The notes beneath the pieces were generated by a model that was given only the letters and a program-made list of their open reading frames with translations, did not search any database and was not told where the DNA came from. The position numbers were made by a program, and so were the translations under genes. This document shows positions 6,711-14,289 of a stretch of DNA of 43,847 bases, in pieces. The DNA is taken from contig CAKUCX010000024.1 in NCBI GenBank assembly GCA_934643865.1, positions 1 to 43,847 of the forward strand, read 5' to 3'. Each line of letters starts with the position of its first letter. The first letter of the stretch is position 1. This DNA is from an uncultured Kiritimatiellota bacterium (lineage in GTDB: Bacteria > Verrucomicrobiota > Kiritimatiellia > RFP12 > UBA1067).

Positions 6711-8924
6711 CTAGAAACGCAGGACCAGCTTCACGTCGATCGTCTTCTCCGCCGCGAGCGTGACGGCGAGGACCTTGCCGCCCGCCTCGACGCGCGTCTC
6801 GGCCTTCACGCCCGCCGGCGCGTCAAGTCCCTTGAACGCGAAGCTCTCGGGCACCGAGAAGCGCGCGGTCATCGGGAAGCCGCCGATCACCTCGACCGTC
6901 GCCTCCAGGCGGTCGTCGGCCCAGCGCTGGTCCTTCAGCTCCACGCCGCCCTGCGTCATATGGCGGTCGCTCGTGAGGAACTGCGGGTGCGCCGCGTAGG
7001 GCTGGAGGGCGAGAAGGCGCACGCTGCGCGCGGGCACCTGCATCTCGAAATGCTCCTGGTTGACGCCCTGCCAGGACTCCGTCCAGAACTCCCAGCACGC
7101 GAACGCGCGCTCGTCCGGCTCGCCGATCTCGTCCCAGTCGAAGCCGACGACGGCGGGCTCGTCGTCCCAGTTGAAGAGCGCGACGACGTGCCAGTCGCCG
7201 AACGGGCGCGAGAGGTGGAGGTTCCAGACCGGCAGATGGCCGAAGTACGGATAGAGCGAGGCGGGGCGCACGTCGCAGACGGGCAGCGCCTGCTGGAGGA
7301 GCCGGATGCGGTCGGGCGCGAGCGTGGCGAGCTTGTCGCCCGCGAACATCTGCTGGCCCGGCAGGGAGACGATCGTCGCCTCCACCTGCGCCTGCTCCCG
7401 GGCGAGCGCCTGCTGCGAGACGAGCATGCAGTCGGGGTCCGCCCAGAAGACGATGTTGTGGGCGAAGATCTGGTTGATCGTGCAGCGGGCCTGCAGGAGG
7501 ATGTTCGCCCACTTGACGGGCTGGTTGGGGTGGACGATGTCCGCCCCCGTCCGCGAGGCGTCCGCATAGGCGGCCTCGGCCCCGGTGAAGTGGCCCTGGC
7601 AGGCGAGGAAGACGCGGTCGGGGCCGATGCCGTCGCGGAACGCCTTCACGCAGAGTTCGAACGGGTTCGGGCACGTCGGGTCCTTGAAGCGCGCGCGGAT
7701 GTTGGGCCGCTCGTAGAGGTGCGCGCAGTAGCCCGCGCCGCGCCCGCTCATGCCGTCGATCTTGAAGAACTCGTAGCCCCAGTCGTGGGAGGCGATGTCG
7801 TGGATCTTCCGCAGATGCTCGCGCGCCTCCGCGACCGTGGGGTCGAGCGTGAACTTGCCGTTCCAACAGGAGATGGGCTTGCCGTCCTTGTCGTGGAGGA
7901 ACCAGTCCCGGTGCGCCTTGTAGAAGTTCGTGTTGCCCGTGCCGAACGGCGCAGTCCAGAGGCCGGGACGGAAGCCGAGTTTGCGGATCTCGCCCGCGAG
8001 CCACTTCATGCCCTCGGGGAACTGCTCGGGGTGCGTTTCAAGGTCCATGTTGTAGAACTTCGAGACGGGCAGCTCGCTCGAGTTCTCCTGCCAGCTCTCG
8101 ATGGACCAGAATTCAAGGCCGAACGGCTTGAGGTACTTCGCGCCAAGGCGCGCCTCGGCGAGGTTTTCCTTCGAGCCCGCCTTGTCGAAGTAGGTGTTCC
8201 AGCTCATCCAGCCCGTCGGCGGCCGGGGGCTGCGCGCGCGGTCGAGGGGCCGGTAGTACGGCACCCAGCGGTTCTTGTAGTAGTCGCGCTCCACGTTGAA
8301 GGCGAACGCGGCCTCGGCGGCCTCGGTGATGCGACCGGCCGCCTCGAAGGCGTGCGTGCCGCGCCCGCCCGAGACGAGGCGGAGATTGGCCGCGCGGATC
8401 TGCAGGGCCTCGTCCGCCGAGGGGCTGAAGAGCGAGTCGTTCAGGAGCGAGTCGGCGTCGCCGCTCGCGAGCTGCAGCACGCGCTCGCCGGGCAGCGGGA
8501 ACGTCGCGGCCGCGAAGGCGTCCTCGCGGTACTTGATCTCGCCCGTGTAGGAGAGTTCGCCCCGGTAGGCGAGCGCCGTGCGGTGGTAGACGAGGAACGA
8601 GACCTGCGCGCCGTTCGACTGGAAGGTGAGATACCCCTGGGCGTCGTTGTTCCTGTCCACGATCGCGAGGCGGCGCGGCACGCCGTCGCGTGCGTCCACG
8701 ATCTTCCATTCGCGCGTGGCCTCCGCCTTCGCGTCCGTCGCCCGGTCGGGTCCCATGAACATCAGCTCGCCCACGACCTCCGCACCGCTCGCCGCGTGCG
8801 TCAGCTTGAGGGACTGCCCTTCGGCCGCAAAGGCCACCTCCCATTCGCCCGCCTTGAACGCCGTGTCGGCCCGGGCGGCCAGCGCCGCGAGGGCCAGCGG
8901 AACAACCTTCAGCATCGTCTTCAT
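6711..8924 (-). CDS. Secreted alpha-galactosidase-like glycoside hydrolase (clan GH-D, GH36-type)
   Basis: A 737-residue secreted enzyme with signal peptide MKTMLKVVPLALAALAARA. Residues about 20-230 form an N-terminal beta-sandwich; the TIM barrel begins at PPTGWMSWNTYF (235-246), typical of GH27/GH36. FFKIDGMS places the likely nucleophile at Asp390, and ADASRTGAD (454-462) holds the probable acid/base Asp. A C-terminal beta domain follows. The family hydrolyses terminal alpha-galactosides with retention; other clan members act on related sugars, so the substrate is not certain. The start at 8924 is set by AAGGAG eight bases upstream and by the signal peptide. It follows the GH88 gene by 25 bases and probably shares its transcript. 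Confidence 0.85.
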   Translation of the reverse strand: MKTMLKVVPLALAALAARADTAFKAGEWEVAFAAEGQSLKLTHAASGAEVVGELMFMGPDRATDAKAEATREWKIVDARDGVPRRLAIVDRNNDAQGYLTFQSNGAQVSFLVYHRTALAYRGELSYTGEIKYREDAFAAATFPLPGERVLQLASGDADSLLNDSLFSPSADEALQIRAANLRLVSGGRGTHAFEAAGRITEAAEAAFAFNVERDYYKNRWVPYYRPLDRARSPRPPTGWMSWNTYFDKAGSKENLAEARLGAKYLKPFGLEFWSIESWQENSSELPVSKFYNMDLETHPEQFPEGMKWLAGEIRKLGFRPGLWTAPFGTGNTNFYKAHRDWFLHDKDGKPISCWNGKFTLDPTVAEAREHLRKIHDIASHDWGYEFFKIDGMSGRGAGYCAHLYERPNIRARFKDPTCPNPFELCVKAFRDGIGPDRVFLACQGHFTGAEAAYADASRTGADIVHPNQPVKWANILLQARCTINQIFAHNIVFWADPDCMLVSQQALAREQAQVEATIVSLPGQQMFAGDKLATLAPDRIRLLQQALPVCDVRPASLYPYFGHLPVWNLHLSRPFGDWHVVALFNWDDEPAVVGFDWDEIGEPDERAFACWEFWTESWQGVNQEHFEMQVPARSVRLLALQPYAAHPQFLTSDRHMTQGGVELKDQRWADDRLEATVEVIGGFPMTARFSVPESFAFKGLDAPAGVKAETRVEAGGKVLAVTLAAEKTIDVKLVLRF

Positions 8925-8949
8925 CGCGTTTTCTCCTTGGGAAAGAACC

Positions 8950-10164
8950 TCAGTTCGCGCCGACGAGGCGCCGGAAGCGCAGCAGCGCCTCCAGGAAGTA
9001 GTAGTCGCCGTAGTCGAGCGGCACGTCGATCTCGCTGTTGCCGGGCTTGTGGCCGACACCGTGCAGGAGAAGCCAGTTCCCGTTCGCGCCGGGCGCGGCG
9101 AAGTAGGCGGGGGAGGCAAGCGCGAGCAGCTGCTTCACCGCAAACGCGCGGTAGGCGACGCCCTTTTCGCCACCGGCGAAGCCCGCGAGTTCGAGGAGTC
9201 CGGAGGCCATGATCGACGCGGCGGAGGTGTCGCGCTCCTCGCCCGGCGCGCCGTAGTCCCAGTAGGGCACGCCGTCGGCGGGCATGTGAGGATGGCGGAT
9301 CGCGAAGTCGGCGAGCTTCTGCGCGAAGGCGAGGTAGGCGGGATCGCGCGTCTCGCGGTACATCATCGTGTAGCCGTAGATCGACCAGCTCTGCCCCCGG
9401 CTCCAGGCCGTCTCGCAGCTCGCGCCCTGGCCGCGGTCGATGTTCTTCACGCGCTTCGTCGCCTGGTCGTAGTCGAGGACGTGGTAGGTGCCGCCGTCGG
9501 CGCGGAAGTGGTGCTTCATCGTCTGCGTCGCGTGGCTGCGGGCGATTTCGTCGAAGCGCGCCCCGCCGCCGTTCTTCGCGGCGAACTCCAGCAGCTCCAG
9601 GTTCATCATGTTGTCGGGGATGACCTTGAAGGTCTTCCGGTCGTCCTTCCGCCCCCAGCTGCGGATGAGGCCGAGGTCGGGGTTGAAGCGGCGCGAGAGG
9701 GAGGCGGCCGTCTCCAGGAGGAGGGCGTCGTACTGCGTCGTCTTCAAGAGGCGCCGCGCGTTGCCGTAGGAGCAGTACATGATGAAGCCGACGTCGTGGT
9801 TGTCGTCCACCTGCGCGTTCGGCGCGAGCAGGTCCGTCCAGTCGCGCGCGCGGTCGCGGAAGAACGCCTCGCCCGTCGCCTCGTAGAGGTACCAGAGCGA
9901 GCCGGGGAAGTGGCCGGAAGTCCACCAGAAGACCGAACGCATGTCGAGCGCGCCCGTCTTCGCGTTCCATCCGTGCGGCACGTAGAGGTCGCTGCTGGGG
10001 CCGTCCTTCCGCGTGGCCATTTTCCCCTTTCGGAGCGGCGTCGCCGCCGCGTCGAGCGCGCGGTACTGCGCGGCGGAGCGCGCGAAGATCCCGGGCAGCT
10101 GCCCCTTCAGTTCCGTCTCCTGCGGCGTCAAGAGCGCCGCCGCCACCACGATTGCACCGACCAT
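8950..10164 (-). CDS. Unsaturated glucuronyl hydrolase (GH88)
   Basis: The 404-residue protein matches GH88, an (alpha/alpha)6-barrel family that cleaves the unsaturated uronic acid left by polysaccharide lyases, by hydrating its double bond. Visible signatures are WWTSGHFPGSLWYLYE (80-95), DDNHDVGFIMYCSYGN with the catalytic Asp at about 124, WSRGQSWSIYGY, and DTSAASI near the C-terminus. The N-terminus (MVGAIVVAAALLTPQ) is a short signal-like segment. The start is preceded by a strong GGAGG site. Its presence implies that the host degrades uronic-acid-containing glycans (glycosaminoglycan, ulvan or similar) already cut by a lyase encoded elsewhere. Confidence 0.87.
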   Translation of the reverse strand: MVGAIVVAAALLTPQETELKGQLPGIFARSAAQYRALDAAATPLRKGKMATRKDGPSSDLYVPHGWNAKTGALDMRSVFWWTSGHFPGSLWYLYEATGEAFFRDRARDWTDLLAPNAQVDDNHDVGFIMYCSYGNARRLLKTTQYDALLLETAASLSRRFNPDLGLIRSWGRKDDRKTFKVIPDNMMNLELLEFAAKNGGGARFDEIARSHATQTMKHHFRADGGTYHVLDYDQATKRVKNIDRGQGASCETAWSRGQSWSIYGYTMMYRETRDPAYLAFAQKLADFAIRHPHMPADGVPYWDYGAPGEERDTSAASIMASGLLELAGFAGGEKGVAYRAFAVKQLLALASPAYFAAPGANGNWLLLHGVGHKPGNSEIDVPLDYGDYYFLEALLRFRRLVGAN

Positions 10165-10207
10165 CCCGCCTCCTCCTCTTCCTCTCGTTTGCTTCGCCGT
10201 TCCGGCT

Positions 10208-11293
10208 TCACTTCACCCGCACGGGCGCCTTCCGCGCGGCGGAGGCGTAGAGCGCGTCGATGATCTTCATCAGCTTCACGGCCTCGTCGGGCGTGTTGAG
10301 CGGCGCCTCCTTGCCGCGCAGGGCGAGGACGAAGTTCTTCGCGGCGCGCACGCGGCCCATCGCCGGGTCGGGCTTCACCTTGAGCGTGCGGTCGGCGCGC
10401 GCGCCGGTCTTCGTCTGCGTGTAGAGTTCGCAGACATCCTCGGCCGTCTCGTCGACGCCGTCCGTCCCGAAGAGGCGCCGCACGAGGCCGCCGGCCTTCG
10501 TGCCCTGGAAGGTGACGGAGACCTCCTCGCGCTTGTTCATCTCCGCCCACGCGGTGCGGAGGAAGAGGACGGCCCCGTTCTTGAACGTGACGAACCCATG
10601 TGCGGCGGCCTCGACGTCGCAGACGCCGTTCGCGCGGTCCGGGATGCCCCACGGCCCCTTGAACCGGCGGTCGCCCATGAAGGTGTCGAACGTGTTCGCG
10701 AGTACGTAGGCGGGCTCCGGGTAGTCCATGAAGTAGAGCGCGAGGTCGATCATATGCAGCAGGTCGATCACCGGCCCGCCGCCCGACAGCGCCTTCGTCG
10801 TGAACCAGCCGCCGAACCCCGGAATGCCCGTGCGGCGGATCCAGAGGGCCTGGGCGGCGTTGATCGCGCCGACCTTCCCGGCGTCGATCGCCTTCTTCAT
10901 CGCGTACGCCTCGGGGCGCGCGCGGTTGTTGAAGTTGAACATCAGCGTCCGCCCCGCCTTCCGCGCGGCGGCGGCCATCTGCCCGGCCTCGGCGGCGTTC
11001 AGCGCCGGCGGCTTCTCGCAGAAGACGTGCTTACCGGCCTTCAGGGCCTGGAGGACGAGCGGCTTGTGGAACTTGTTCGGGGTGATCACGCTCACCGCGT
11101 CCAAATCCGCGCGCGCGAGCATCTCGCCGACGTCCGCGTAGACCTTCCCGATGCCGAACCTCTCCGCCGCGGCCTGCGCGGCGGGGAGGTTCACGTCCGC
11201 GAGCGCAACCACCTCCGCGCCCCCGGCCCGGAAGCCGGGGATGTGGTAGGCGGCCATGCCGCCCGCGCCGACGACGCCGATGCGCACCGCCAT
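10208..11293 (-). CDS. Gfo/Idh/MocA family NAD(P)-dependent oxidoreductase
   Basis: A 361-residue sugar or inositol dehydrogenase-like protein. The N-terminus has the Rossmann motif GVVGAGGMA (6-14), followed by the family EKP signature in FCEKPPAL (about 93-100) that includes the catalytic Lys. The C-terminal alpha/beta domain has GGPVIDLLHMIDLALYF, the conserved G-G-x-x-x-D-x-x-x-H pattern that holds the catalytic His. No signal peptide, so it is cytoplasmic. It starts one base after the stop of the parvulin gene and is followed by GH88 after 43 bases, so it likely processes a sugar released by the downstream hydrolases. The exact substrate cannot be read from the sequence. Confidence 0.88.
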   Translation of the reverse strand: MAVRIGVVGAGGMAAYHIPGFRAGGAEVVALADVNLPAAQAAAERFGIGKVYADVGEMLARADLDAVSVITPNKFHKPLVLQALKAGKHVFCEKPPALNAAEAGQMAAAARKAGRTLMFNFNNRARPEAYAMKKAIDAGKVGAINAAQALWIRRTGIPGFGGWFTTKALSGGGPVIDLLHMIDLALYFMDYPEPAYVLANTFDTFMGDRRFKGPWGIPDRANGVCDVEAAAHGFVTFKNGAVLFLRTAWAEMNKREEVSVTFQGTKAGGLVRRLFGTDGVDETAEDVCELYTQTKTGARADRTLKVKPDPAMGRVRAAKNFVLALRGKEAPLNTPDEAVKLMKIIDALYASAARKAPVRVK

Positions 11294-11294
11294 G

Positions 11295-12521
11295 CTACTT
11301 CTTCTCCGCCTTGGCGGGTTTGGCCGCAGGTGCGGGCGTGGCGGGCTTGGCGGCCGGCTTCGCGTCGGCGCCCTTCGCGGCCGGCTTGACCTCGACGGGC
11401 TTCGACTCGACGGCCTTCGCGGCCGGCTTGACCTCGACGGGCTTCGACTCGACGACCTTCGCCGGCTTCGGCAGCAGGTTCGGGTAGCCGGGCGCCTCGA
11501 TCTTCGCCGCCGCGCGCAGCTTCTCGAAGTACGCGCGCATTGCCTGCTGCTCCTCCTGGCGCTTCATGCCCTGCTCGACCTGCTCCTTCGTGGGCGCCTT
11601 ACGCGCTTCGAGGAGGATGTGCGAGGCCTGCACCTTCTCGGGCGAGGCGGGCTTGTCGCCCTTCGCCTCCACGGCGGGCGTCTTCTTCGTCACCATGATC
11701 AAGTGCCAGCCGAACTGGGTCTTGACGGGGTCGGAGACCTTGAACGGCTCGCTCGCGAAGGCGACCTTGTCGAACTCGGGAACCATCTGGCCGCGCGTGA
11801 ACTCGCCGAGGTCGCCACCCTTCGCCTTGGAGGGGCAGGAGGAGTTGGCCTTCGCCACCTCAGCGAACTTGTTCGTGAGCGCCGCGCCGGTGAGGCCGTC
11901 GAAGGACTTCTTCAGGACGCGGATCTTCGCCTCGGCGTCCAACGCCTTCTTCTGGGCGTCCTCGACGGTCTTGGCGACCTTCTTCGCGTCGACCGTGATC
12001 TTGGCGGTCACCTCCTCCTGGATGAGCTTCTGGATGAGCAGGCTGTCGGCGATTTCCTGGAGGCCGCGCGCCTTGCCGAACGGGCTCTTCTCGGCGATCT
12101 CGTCGAAGGACTTCGGCGCGTCGGGGCGGCCCGCGTTCGCCTTGACGAAGTCGGCCTCCTGCTTTTTGCGCTCCGCGTCGGAGATCTTGATGCCCTTCTT
12201 CGCCACCTCGTCCATCAGCAGCGTCTTCATGAGGAACTGCTGGGCCATCTGCTCGCCGAACACCTTCTTCGCCTCTTCGGCCTGCGCGGCCGGGATCTGG
12301 TCCTTGCGCGCTTTGAGGATCAGCTCGACGTCGGCGTCGATCTCGCCGCGCGTGAGTTTCTTCCCGTTCACGACGACCATCACCGCGTCCTTGTCGACGG
12401 GCGCGGCGCTCTTCGCGGCGGCCTTCGTCTCCGCCGGCGCCGCGCCGCCGTCCTTCTTCCCGTCGCAGCCGACGATGGCGAGACTTGCCACGGCCAGCGT
12501 TCCAATCATGCCAATCTTCAT
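11295..12521 (-). CDS. Parvulin-type peptidyl-prolyl isomerase lipoprotein (SurA/PrsA-like)
   Basis: A 408-residue envelope chaperone. The N-terminus is a lipoprotein signal (lipobox AIVGC, Cys19). Residues about 45-240 are the SurA-type helical chaperone domain (VMVVVNGKKLTRGEID at its start); about 240-340 is the rotamase domain with KGGDLGEFTRGQMVPEFDKVAF and TQFGWHLIMVTKK, the conserved GGDLG and FGWHII elements. A second segment with VQASHILLEARKAP follows. The C-terminal 65 residues are a low-complexity Lys/Pro/Ala tail in which VESKPVEVKPAAK occurs twice. It probably folds outer membrane or secreted proteins in the periplasm. It has a consensus promoter and AAGGAG upstream, and heads the transcript that continues into the oxidoreductase and glycosidases. 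Confidence 0.86.
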   Translation of the reverse strand: MKIGMIGTLAVASLAIVGCDGKKDGGAAPAETKAAAKSAAPVDKDAVMVVVNGKKLTRGEIDADVELILKARKDQIPAAQAEEAKKVFGEQMAQQFLMKTLLMDEVAKKGIKISDAERKKQEADFVKANAGRPDAPKSFDEIAEKSPFGKARGLQEIADSLLIQKLIQEEVTAKITVDAKKVAKTVEDAQKKALDAEAKIRVLKKSFDGLTGAALTNKFAEVAKANSSCPSKAKGGDLGEFTRGQMVPEFDKVAFASEPFKVSDPVKTQFGWHLIMVTKKTPAVEAKGDKPASPEKVQASHILLEARKAPTKEQVEQGMKRQEEQQAMRAYFEKLRAAAKIEAPGYPNLLPKPAKVVESKPVEVKPAAKAVESKPVEVKPAAKGADAKPAAKPATPAPAAKPAKAEKK

Positions 12522-12551
12522 GGATACTCCTTGTTGTTAAAAAACTTGACT

Positions 12552-12581
12552 ATGATACACGATAAGCCCGTGCCGTGTCAA
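12552..12581 (-). promoter_or_regulatory. Consensus sigma-70 promoter of the parvulin operon
   Basis: On the minus strand TTGACA (12581-12576) and TATCAT (12557-12552) are 18 bases apart. The predicted start lies near 12545, about 25 bases before the ATG at 12521. This is the best match to the classical consensus in the window. The gap 12522-12621 holds nothing else recognised; a GC-rich palindrome (about 12600-12620) near the end of the preceding kinase gene lacks a T-run. Confidence 0.75.
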
Positions 12582-12621
12582 CGCCGTCGTAACGGGTGCC
12601 GGGCCGCGCGCGCGCAGCCCA

Positions 12622-13455
12622 TTACCGTGCCGCCCCGTCCCTGAACGTCCCCCGCACCGTCCGCCAGCGGCGCGCCAGCTGCGCGTACTTGCGGTGGCGC
12701 CGCCCGCGCAGAAGCATCTGGAGGCGCAGCGACCAGCCGTAGAGCCAGAGGCGCAGCCGGTCGAGGCCCTGCGGCGGCGCGGCGAAGGCCATTTCCGGCG
12801 CGAGGGCGGCCAGTTCCGCCGCGACGGCCCGCACGCGCCCGGTCTGCGGAAACTGCGCGAGGATCTTCCCGAGCGCGTGGAAATCATTCCACACCCCCAG
12901 CCCGAGCTCGCGGTTCACGCCGAAGACGACGTAGCGGAACTTCCAGTTCTTCGCCACCCAGGGGTCTTCGCGGTAGGCGCGCCGGTCGATGGCGAGCTGC
13001 CAGTCGATCGCCTTCAGGTGCCCGTCGGCGCCGAGGAGCAGATTGTCCGAGAAGAGGTCGCGGTGGAGGATGCCCTCCGCCCGCAGCGCATGGGCCAAGT
13101 CGCGGATGTCCCCGGCGAACGCATCCGCCTGGTCCGCCGAAAGCCCCTGCGCAAGCAGCGCCGTCAGGGACGGCCCTTCGCGCGCGGTCACCACGAACGC
13201 CGGCGCGGCATGGACGGCGAGCGCTTCCGCGACGACCTGCGGCGCCCGCGCGAAGAGGCGGCTTGCCACACGGTATTCGTTCTCGATCGACCAGGGACAC
13301 TTCGACGAACACTTCACGACGCAGGGCCGCCCCTTGAACCGCCCCGTGTAGAAGACGTCGTTGATGTACTTGTTCTCAAGAAGGACGCCTACGCAGGAGA
13401 GCCCGAGCGCCGCGCCGTCCGACGCCAGTACGGCCGTCCATTCTGCCGTCGTCAT
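12622..13455 (-). CDS. Lipopolysaccharide kinase-like protein (WaaP/RfaP/InaA type)
   Basis: A 277-residue protein with a protein-kinase-like fold. CVVKC (45-49) supplies the ATP-binding Lys, HRDLFSDN (131-138) is the catalytic loop with Asp133 and Asn138, and AIDWQ (149-153) replaces the DFG motif. This pattern fits the small lipopolysaccharide core heptose or Kdo kinases, which phosphorylate the inner core. It is the last gene of an operon whose other members add acyl chains and sugars to LPS, which supports that role; an antibiotic-resistance-type small-molecule kinase is less likely. It starts inside the stop of the upstream glycosyltransferase gene (ATGA overlap at 13452-13455). Confidence 0.78.
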   Translation of the reverse strand: MTTAEWTAVLASDGAALGLSCVGVLLENKYINDVFYTGRFKGRPCVVKCSSKCPWSIENEYRVASRLFARAPQVVAEALAVHAAPAFVVTAREGPSLTALLAQGLSADQADAFAGDIRDLAHALRAEGILHRDLFSDNLLLGADGHLKAIDWQLAIDRRAYREDPWVAKNWKFRYVVFGVNRELGLGVWNDFHALGKILAQFPQTGRVRAVAAELAALAPEMAFAAPPQGLDRLRLWLYGWSLRLQMLLRGRRHRKYAQLARRWRTVRGTFRDGAAR

Positions 13456-14246
13456 GGATTCTCCCACAGGTCCTTCACCCAGGGCGTGGGCAGGCAGGTG
13501 AGATGCGGCGCCACCTTCTCGCCCTTGCAGTGCGTGAAGCCCACAATGGCCTCGGCCATGTCCGGGTGCCCGTGGAAGGCGATCACGCTCGGCCCCTTCG
13601 GGCGGCGCGGGACGAGGAACCGGTTGAAGGGCCAGAGCGGCACGCACTGCCGCTTGAACGAACAGACCCACTCCTCCGGCCACCAGGAAACGTTCCCCCG
13701 CTCGAACATCGCGCGCGTCTGGAACTTCTGGGATCCTTTTCGGAAATACCAGTCGAGCGAGGGGTCTTCCTTGTCCCGCAGGAACGACTCGTAGACCCCG
13801 TGCGCCGCGTCCGTGCCCGCGTCGAAGCGGAAACAGGACGAATTGCCGATGGGCGGGCGCCGGAAGAGGGCCTTGCGCCGCTCGACCCAGTTGTGGATGA
13901 TGCAGAAGGCACCCGGCCTGTACGCGAAGAACCGGTCGAGCGGCCCCGTGATCAGCACGTCGACGTCGAAGAAGAGCGTCGGGCCCTCCAGCTGCGCGAA
14001 GCCGCGCCGGAAGAACGTGAGCTTTGCGTGGATGTTCGGCCAGTTCCGGCCCTTGACATGGGGGTCCGGGTCGAGCGGCGCGCATGCGACCTCCGGCCGG
14101 ATGCCCTCCGGCTCGTTCGTCGCGCAGACGAACCGGAACGGACGCGCGAGCCACTTCGCCACGCCCGCGTAGAGGCGGTTCACGTAATACGCCGGATACT
14201 TCGTTCCCCATTTCGCGCACAGCACGTTGACCCGTTCTTCCGCCAT
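13452..14246 (-). CDS. Glycosyltransferase with DxD motif (GT8-like)
   Basis: A 264-residue GT-A-type protein. It opens with VNVLCAKWGTKYPAYYVNRLYAGV, typical of GT8-like nucleotide-diphospho-sugar transferases. TLFFDVDVLITGPLD (90-104) holds the DxD metal-binding motif, and AFHGHPD further on has the conserved His-Gly element. It should transfer a sugar onto the LPS core or a related acceptor at the cytoplasmic face. The ATG at 14246 is chosen for an AGGAG about eight bases upstream; a longer reading to 14300 lacks a site. It lies 43 bases after the ParB-like fusion gene and overlaps the kinase gene. Confidence 0.8.
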   Translation of the reverse strand: MAEERVNVLCAKWGTKYPAYYVNRLYAGVAKWLARPFRFVCATNEPEGIRPEVACAPLDPDPHVKGRNWPNIHAKLTFFRRGFAQLEGPTLFFDVDVLITGPLDRFFAYRPGAFCIIHNWVERRKALFRRPPIGNSSCFRFDAGTDAAHGVYESFLRDKEDPSLDWYFRKGSQKFQTRAMFERGNVSWWPEEWVCSFKRQCVPLWPFNRFLVPRRPKGPSVIAFHGHPDMAEAIVGFTHCKGEKVAPHLTCLPTPWVKDLWENP

Positions 14247-14289
14247 GTCCCTTCTCCTCGCTTCGCGTTTCCCTCGCCCGAATCGACGT

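Noticed and set aside
6444..10263. Very long plus-strand open frames opposite the GH36-type and GH88 genes
   Set aside because: They are Arg/Ala/Val-rich mirror frames typical of high-GC DNA. The minus-strand proteins have signal peptides, catalytic motifs and ribosome binding sites.
12598..12621. Rho-independent terminator after the kinase gene
   Set aside because: The GC-rich palindrome lacks a T-run on the transcribed strand.
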